DNA of 64,000 nucleotides, from the NCBI GenBank assembly GCA_020091685.1, contig CM034594.1, positions 36,395,733 to 36,459,732 on the forward strand, written 5' to 3'. The notes below the pieces were generated by a model, which ran no database searches, was not told the DNA's origin, and saw nothing but the letters and a program-made list of their open reading frames with translations. Of the stretch, positions 58,236 to 64,000 are shown one piece after another; the first letter of the stretch is position 1; each line of letters starts with the position of its first letter. Both the position numbers and the translations under genes were made by a program. The stretch comes from Lutjanus erythropterus (taxonomy: Eukaryota; Chordata; Actinopteri; Lutjaniformes; Lutjanidae).

Positions 58236-60364
58236 CCCTTCAGGTGACTCTAGAGCTGAGCACACTGACAGGTGACTGGCAGATCGACTGATTGATGGGA
58301 GTTAAAGTGTGTGTGTGCGTGTGTGTGAGTGTGTGTGTGCGTGCAGGCCACAGTGATTCAGGAGGCAAATCTTTGATGGTAATATACTAAAAATCATTCA
58401 GAACCTGAGTTATAGCTCTTTATGCATAGTCTACATCTCAGACTGTCTTTGTCTTTTGCTCCATCAAGTCCTTTGTGACATGCAGAGCTGCAACTAGTGA
58501 TTATATTCATTATTGATTAATCTGACAATTATTTTTATGATTAATCAATTAATTGCTTTGTCTCTAAGAAGAATCTGAAAAATGCACATCACAAGTTCCC
58601 AGAGCTGAGAGTGTGATATCTTCAGATTGCTTCTTGTGTCCAACCAACAGACCAAAACCCAAAGACTCTTCATTTACTACTGTAAATGACAAAGAAAAGC
58701 AGCAAATCCTCATGTTTAAGAAGCTGGAATCATTTTGTTTTTGGCTTGAAAAATGACTGAAACAATCGAATATCAAAGTAGTTGGCAACAAATTTTCCTT
58801 TGAGTGACTTATCGATTAATAAATTAGCTAAATGTTGTAGCTCTAGTTACATGATATGGATTCAGTGACCTGGATACTTTGACCTGGATTCACATTCACT
58901 AATGTTAAACATTCAGTGAAATGTGCAGGAGTAAAGTAAATGTGTAAAGTTCGATCAACTAAAATTTAATCAGCAATTATTTTGATAATTAAGTACTCGT
59001 AAAAGTCAGTTAATCAGTCAGTTTGTAGCTTCTCAAATGTGAGGATTTACTGCTTTTCTGTTTTGCATATGATTCTAAATGGATCATATTTGAGTTTCTG
59101 ACTGGTTATTGGTTGAAATATTGTATTTAAAGATGGCTCTCAAAGCTTGTTAGAGTCCATGGTCACTCTTTTATTTTATAGTAGGGCTGGGTGATATAGC
59201 TGAAACATTTATCACCATAAAGTGTTTCATTTCAGTCTATATTGATAATTTCTAATAGACCATTTTCAATTTAATAGCCTTACTTTGAATTGAAGTACTT
59301 TCCTTTTTCTTTCTTATCAAGGCACAAGTAATAGTCTTAATAGACTTTTAAAGAAAAACTCAGAAACTGGAGCTGACTTCCTTTTTTTATCACCAATTTC
59401 CTCATAGCCAACAGTCATTTTCAAACTCCACATTGTTTCTGTTGTTGTGTCACATGTTGATGGTGTAACAATACACCTGTTAGTTACTTTTCTTATTGTT
59501 ATTGATGTAGTGTGTATTGCAGATACATATCACTCTTGTTTTACTGCACATTGTATAGGGCATCTGTGCAATGACTATGTGTAAGGCATTTGTGCAGTAA
59601 TTTTGTATAGGACTCACTTTGGTAATGCATCTGTGCAACACTTGGATTTAGTGCACCATGCAGTACTCTTGCGTGTATGCTTTTTTGTCTGTGTGAATCT
59701 GGGGGTGATACTGTATGTTAATTGTAATTTGATTGTACGTGTGTGGCTGCGTCGCCTCTGTTCTCTCGAACGTCCAAGACAAATTTCTTCTAAGGGAGAC
59801 AATAAAAGCTAATCTAATCTAATCTAATCACAGGCCTATTTCATAGAGACATTTCCTAAGAAAATAACAGTCCTACTCCATAATGTGTTTATCACATTTG
59901 TGTGTGACTGTTGGTGATTTCACGCAACATTTAATCTAACAAGGAGTTTGTGATATGGCCACTTAGAAAAAAAGACACTATTAATCATTTATGTGTATAG
60001 GCAGGTAGAGGCATTTATAGTTCACTGAACTCTTTTTATGACCAGGAAAAGACGATATTGTTTTCACGCTACTGTGGTAACCAAAGTCTCAGAAGATATC
60101 TAGTTTTATAGCTGACTGTTTATATAATCAATACTGAAGGATAAATGAGGTAGAGTTGGCTTTACTGTAGATGAATAAGAGCCATTAAATAAATAACACA
60201 CTTGTGCAGCAGGCAGATGAATAAATGACAAATCCTTTACTTGACGTGTCTTTTTGTTTCCTTCAGGTCAAAGTGACACAGGAGCTGAAAAACACACACA
60301 CAGAGCAGATGACAAGACTGCACTTTAAACACCAGACTGAATGTGACCTGCTGGAAGACATGAG
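52992..60364 (+). CDS. fchsd2: FCHSD2 (FCH and double SH3 domains 2), first two coding exons, 3' partial
   Basis: Two exons join in phase 0 into MQPPPRKVKVTQELK, then EQMTRLHFKHQTECDLLEDM, 39 full codons plus two bases. Human FCHSD2 starts MQPPPRKVKVTQELK and has EQMTKLQAKHQAECDLLEDM, so the identification is secure. FCHSD2 is an F-BAR and double SH3 protein that promotes Arp2/3 actin polymerisation through N-WASP at clathrin-coated pits. Only the beginning of the F-BAR domain is present; the next human exon (beginning TFSQKK) is not found before position 64,000. The gene is divergent from p2ry2. Confidence 0.93.
53531..54090. mobile_element. TTAA-flanked inverted-repeat element in fchsd2 intron 1
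   Basis: Both ends begin TTAAAGGGATAGTT and stay alike for about 57 bp each, through AAAATTCAGTCATTATCT and CTCACCCTCATGC. They face inward, and TTAA is present at both junctions, as for piggyBac-type insertion. The interior (about 440 bp) codes for nothing recognisable. It starts some 520 bp after exon 1. Confidence 0.65.
54440..54580 (+). repeat. LINE-type 3' tail with CTTATTTTATCTTATT repeats
   Basis: GATGCACATTTCCCCGGTGT, GGGATCAATAAAGTTAATCT and the TTATCTTAT tail form the usual 3' end of an L2-like non-LTR retrotransposon in fish. Only the 3' end is present. Confidence 0.5.
54580..54715 (-). repeat. Fragment of ATTAATCGATT-type element
   Basis: Ends in ATCAACCGATTAATCGTTGC followed by AGCTCT, matching in reverse the terminal part of the element at 58,483-58,845. 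Confidence 0.5.
54860..54920 (+). repeat. (CA)n microsatellite, fchsd2 intron 1
   Basis: About 30 uninterrupted CA units, the longest dinucleotide run in the window. Confidence 0.95.
55155..55322 (-). repeat. Inverted-repeat partner 2 flanking fchsd2 exon 1
   Basis: Reverse complement of 50,544-50,722 at moderate similarity; shared blocks include AACAGTTCTGACTCTT and AAATCAGATATTATTATAGC. Confidence 0.55.
58187..58234 (+). repeat. (GT)n microsatellite, fchsd2 intron 1
   Basis: About 23 uninterrupted GT units. Confidence 0.95.
58483..58845 (+). mobile_element. hAT-type MITE, 363 bp, with target duplication
   Basis: The left end CAGAGCTGCAAC and right end GTTGTAGCTCTA are inverted repeats (10 of 12). 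The flanking octamers GTGACATG (58,475-58,482) and GTTACATG (58,846-58,853) differ at one base, giving an 8-bp duplication typical of hAT elements. Subterminal ATTAATCGATT-like blocks also face each other. No coding capacity. Confidence 0.75.
58920..59120 (-). repeat. Second, reversed fragment of the same MITE family
   Basis: TTCTCAAATGTGAGGATTTA and CTGCTTTTCTGTTTTGCAT match in reverse the CAGCAAATCCTCATGTTTAA part of 58,483-58,845. Ends are worn. Confidence 0.45.
59590..59830 (+). repeat. Non-LTR retrotransposon-like 3' tail ending in (AATCT)n
   Basis: GACAAATTTCTTCTAAGGGA, CAATAAAAGCTAATC and at least four TAATC-type units at 59,808-59,828 form a LINE-type 3' end. Confidence 0.5.
60267..60364 (+). 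CDS. fchsd2: fchsd2 coding exon 2
   Basis: The acceptor CCTTCAG and donor GTATGG bound 98 bases, entering in phase 0 and leaving in phase 2. It encodes VKVTQELKNTHTEQMTRLHF and KHQTECDLLEDM plus a split Arg codon, the first helix of the F-BAR domain. Confidence 0.93.
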
Positions 60365-63300
60365 GTATGGACACATCTGCATCACATGCGCGCGCTGACA
60401 GCTCAGAGGAGCCGAGGAATACACCCGCCAACTGCCAGATGATTTTAAATCTAGTCATCATTGCCGACTGTGATGTGCACGCCATGCACACATGGACACT
60501 GCCGTGCACAAAAAAGAAAGAATGCAACATTTAATGAGTGATGGAGGAGTGGTATGGGAAAGAAAAAGAGGAGGAGGTGGAGTATTGTCATATTCCAGTT
60601 TTTGGAGAAGGACAAAGGGTTGGGAAAATGACGAAGGAATTTCCTGCTGCCCTCTTCCTGCTCTCCGACTCTGCTTCTTTCTTCCTCTCTTTCTTCTCTT
60701 TTCATTCTGTATCACTCTCTGTCATCTTTCTCCCTCTCCCTCGATTCCAGTTTTTTTCCATCTCTTTTGCTCTCACAATCTTTTTGTCTGTCTCCATATC
60801 TCTCTTTTTCATTTTGGCTCAGCTCTGTTTACTCATGACGTGTGTGAGTCTGGCAGTTTTCCCTTTTGGATTTGGCAATGGGAGGAAACCCTGGTTCCTT
60901 CACACGCTCTCATTTTCAGTGTTGACTAAGCATTGATTATTTATGACAGCAAACTCTCTAATACTGACTGCTTCTCTGCCTCCATGCCTGTCTTTCTTCC
61001 TCTTTCTCAATTTCACACTTTCTCCACCTCTCCTCTCTCTGAGACTTGCCTCTCTTTCTCCCCCTCTCACTCCTGGGGGCAGCTCCAGCTGTTTGAGAAC
61101 AGATTGCCTTGTTGCTGCTGGGTTTTGGAAAGTGAACAAGGCCCCGGTCTCACTTGTGGGAGGGAGGGAGAGCCAGTTTAGCATATGCAACCACAACGTG
61201 TTAGTTCTTTCAGTCAGTGAGGGATGGAGCTACATGCCACTGGGTAAATATCTTCAAATTGGCTTTGTCATCCTCATGGTTGAAAGGCGGTTCCTGCAGC
61301 GTTTTCTCAGTATGTTCCTATAGCTTTTAATGTTTTGTAATTATTTCTGATGACACATTCTCATGGTGGTAAAATCAGGAGCAGCGGGGCGGTGCAGCGA
61401 TTAGGGAGGCTGCCTTTTTATTGGGAGACCTGGACTCAAGCCCCTGCAGCAACAAGCATCTGCTTTGCCGATATGTCCTTGAGCAAGACACTGAAGTCCC
61501 ACTACGTTTTCTGTCGGTAATGTGGCTTTCATCTGACTTCGCTGTAGAGATATTTTTGTGAGATTATCCCAGAACAGGCTGGCTACAGGTCCTTGAACAG
61601 TCTTAAAATGTTTTGAAGTCACATGGACTAATAAACGGCCTTAAAAAGTATTAGCCCAAATAGTCTTAAATTCCTCTTCGGGAAGATCTTAAATACTAAT
61701 TTATTGAATGCTGTTGGCATGGTCTAAAATTCACTCTAAGCGTTTAATCTTTGGCAAAATCAACAAGAGTTAAATCTGAATGCTTCTGTTTGCAAACTTT
61801 GTCCAGTGGTGACTACTGTAGTGTCTACCCAGTTGTAACCTTTTCCCTATTCTTCCATTTAGCTATTAATCTCCAGTATTTCAGTCTCATCACTGTCATT
61901 GCACTCGTCAGCTTGAACTTGTGATTGGCACAGTGCGTTCCCTGGCACATTCCTTATTCAGAATAGAAATGCAAGGAATGATATTTGCTAAATAATGTGT
62001 AGAAAACAGTGCTGGGTAAATAACTAGCCAAATCCACCTGTATTTGGGCAAAAGACGAGCTGTTAAAAGTTGAGCAATCATCAATCTTATTTGCATGAGT
62101 TAGCTGATTCGTAGCCCTTGAGATTCCCACCCCTATTTGATAGAGCTTTATTTCAGACTGTGGCTCTAGGACAATTGTAGTGATTAATATTATTAAGGAC
62201 AATATATTTTTTACATAAATAAACATATTTGGACAAATGTTCTCAACCAGTTATTGTCATTTTGCCTTATTTATAATATTTACTCAGACGGGTATGCTGG
62301 TATTTTCACATTTGATGTTTAGTTATATTTCAAAATTGGACTTTTAAAAATATTTCATTTTAATAAGAAAGTCCTAAAAAGTCTTACATTGAACTTGCTG
62401 GTAATGTACCTTCAGATTCAAATTTATATCAGAAGCAAGATGGCCCTTCAATACACGCTGACTTTGACAACCGTTACTGTTGTCAGAACCAGCTGTTTTT
62501 TCAGCAGAGCAGTAGCTGAGGTGCTAAAAGCTAGCAGCTGGACAAACTGTCAACTGTCTTCACCAATACATCTGAAAATACTGATCTGTTGACATGTAGC
62601 CCACATGATTCTTTTTTTTTTTTTTTTTGCCCATCATGCCCACTACAGCTTTATAGATACGTAGTTACACAGGAGAGCTACACTTTATTGAGACATGAAA
62701 CTATAGTGCTATAGTAACATGCGTCCCTAACTGACCATACTGTTATTAATGCAGCTTGCATTTCCACAGGAAGAAGAAATTATTGATTTGTCCACACCCA
62801 GGGTCAGAATGCTGAGTTGATAACTGCAATGATACCAGCAAACACAGCAGGAATAGCAAGTTGGCTGTCAGTGGGACATGTACAGTAATGCTAATTAATT
62901 TATACTATCCCTGTAAAAACACACTTTTGATAGATCTGGAATAAAACTACAATGGTGAAATTGTTTCTGTGGACTTGTAGGCTATGTAGTTGCCTTGACT
63001 AGACTTTGCTAATGCCATGTTAACTAAATCACCTCCTAAAATCGTCTTTAAAATAGCTGGACCCTGCAGGACAAGTAAAGTGTGTCCCCGTGATGAAACA
63101 CATACACGTTGACAGACACACATTTTGCTGCGTAAAGCCTACAGTCCATTTTAACTCTTAAATCCCAAAATCTGCTCTGAGGTTATTTACCCTAATTAAT
63201 CCACAGGCTGGCTTTAATCAACACACACACTCAAACACGCATGCACACTCACAAGTTGTATGCTGTGGCACATTCAGCTCGTGTGTTTACCAATCATAAA

Positions 63301-64000
63301 AGGTAAAAGGGGAAAGATAAAGAAACAAAGAATGATAGAAATGGGAAAGAAATAGAGGCAGGCAGAAAGAAAGAAAGGGAAAGGGCAACGTATTTAATCC
63401 TCTGGGAGTACATTTTAGCTGGACTAGTCTTAGGAGAGAGGATAAGAGAAAGAGAGAGAGAGAGGAGAAAACGATGACGAGTTGGTGTACTGAGGGAGTC
63501 AACTTGGTGTCCTCAATCCAGCTAAATCCCCCATACCCTTATGTCTGCCTCCACAGTTAGGCTTCACACACACACAAACGCACACACATCACCCAGTATA
63601 AACCATAAAAATAGGCATGTCTCATACGTACTTATATTCACCTCATGCACATTTGGTAACACTGACAGCTTTCATACACCCAGTTACCTTTTCTTTGGCA
63701 CACTTTACCTGAACAGTGGAGCTATTACACAATTTCAATATTGCATTTGTGTTATCTTGTTTTTTTTCCAAAGATTTGGATGAGTGAATGAAACCAAATT
63801 GCAAAAAGGTCTATTATAAATTGTGCACGGTGTTTACAGTGTATACACATTGATGATGGACCCAGGTCTGTGGAACAAAACCAGCCCAATGGCTGATCAA
63901 AACCAGCCCAAAACCTGCCCAGTAGTCAATAAAACCGGTGCCGACAGGCGGAGAGCATAGGCACGTCATATTTGTGTGTGTTTATGTGGGCATGTGTGAC
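60365..64000 (+). other. fchsd2: fchsd2 intron 2 (to window edge)
   Basis: No coding exon is seen. Pyrimidine-rich tracts lie at about 60,640-60,790 and 60,965-61,075, and a purine-rich tract at about 63,290-63,480. There is a SINE remnant at 61,384, a poly-T run at 62,611-62,629 and CA clusters near 63,220 and 63,570. The stretches 61,530-62,600 and 62,640-63,200 hold nothing I can name. Confidence 0.75.
61384..61503 (+). mobile_element. tRNA-derived SINE remnant
   Basis: GCGGGGCGGTGCAGCGATTA gives a box-A-like head and CCTGGACTCAAGCCCC a box B close to the GGTTCAAGTCC consensus. TGTCCTTGAGCAAGACACTG then follows, a block found in many fish SINEs. The tail is not clear. Confidence 0.6.

Larger units (their letters stand above)
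53013..60266 (+). other. fchsd2: fchsd2 intron 1
   Basis: This 7.25-kb intron has no coding content. Between the elements listed separately, 55,700-57,400 and 59,840-60,240 show nothing I can name. About 57,400-57,590 is strongly pyrimidine-rich. Confidence 0.8.

Noticed and set aside
60451-60936. Hydrophobic frames of 130-145 codons near fchsd2 exon 2
   Set aside because: They come from pyrimidine-rich sequence (Phe/Ser/Leu runs on + and Glu/Arg on -), with no start or family support.

Overview
The window looks like a piece of a teleost nuclear chromosome, most likely a percomorph fish. Genes are split into small exons with GT-AG introns. Most of the rest is AT-rich DNA with (CA/GT)n microsatellites, tRNA-headed SINEs and short inverted-repeat elements of kinds common in percomorph genomes. 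There are no bacterial features: no operons, no CRISPR and no long open frames. Protein comparisons were made by eye against remembered family sequences, with no database search.

Three genes are supported. (1) relt, a TNF-receptor-superfamily type I membrane protein, on the + strand. It has a non-coding first exon near 18.47-18.83 kb, coding exons between 21,213 and 37,147, and a long 3' UTR ending near 39.8 kb. The reconstructed product is 434 residues. (2) p2ry2, a P2Y2-type nucleotide GPCR, on the - strand between 45,885 and 42,672. It has four coding exons that join in phase into 345 residues. (3) The first two coding exons of fchsd2, an F-BAR/SH3 endocytic adaptor, on the + strand at 52,992-53,012 and 60,267-60,364; the gene runs off the right edge. 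relt and p2ry2 converge tail to tail, and p2ry2 and fchsd2 diverge head to head.

Human RELT, P2RY2 and FCHSD2 lie together on 11q13.4, so this is a conserved neighbourhood. Compared with the human order as I know it, relt is inverted, and P2RY6 and ARHGEF17 are missing between relt and p2ry2. The three genes are neighbours by descent; nothing in the sequence suggests a shared pathway.

Layout: 1-18.45 kb is repeat-rich intergenic DNA with no secure gene (one exon-like pair near 12.3-12.5 kb is flagged). 18.47-39.8 kb is relt. 39.8-42.67 kb is a short intergenic gap. 42.67-45.9 kb is p2ry2, with two SINEs in its second coding intron. 45.9-52.5 kb is intergenic. 52.5-64 kb is the fchsd2 promoter, exons 1-2 and intronic sequence.

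I found no wholly new biological system. The observations most worth checking are: the relt terminal intron, which leaves the protein unchanged whether spliced or retained but can give a longer tail through a nearby acceptor; dinucleotide repeats abutting two relt splice sites; the four-exon p2ry2; the exon-like pair near 12.4 kb; an orphan acylation-motif reading frame inside relt; and several mobile elements with visible target-site duplications.
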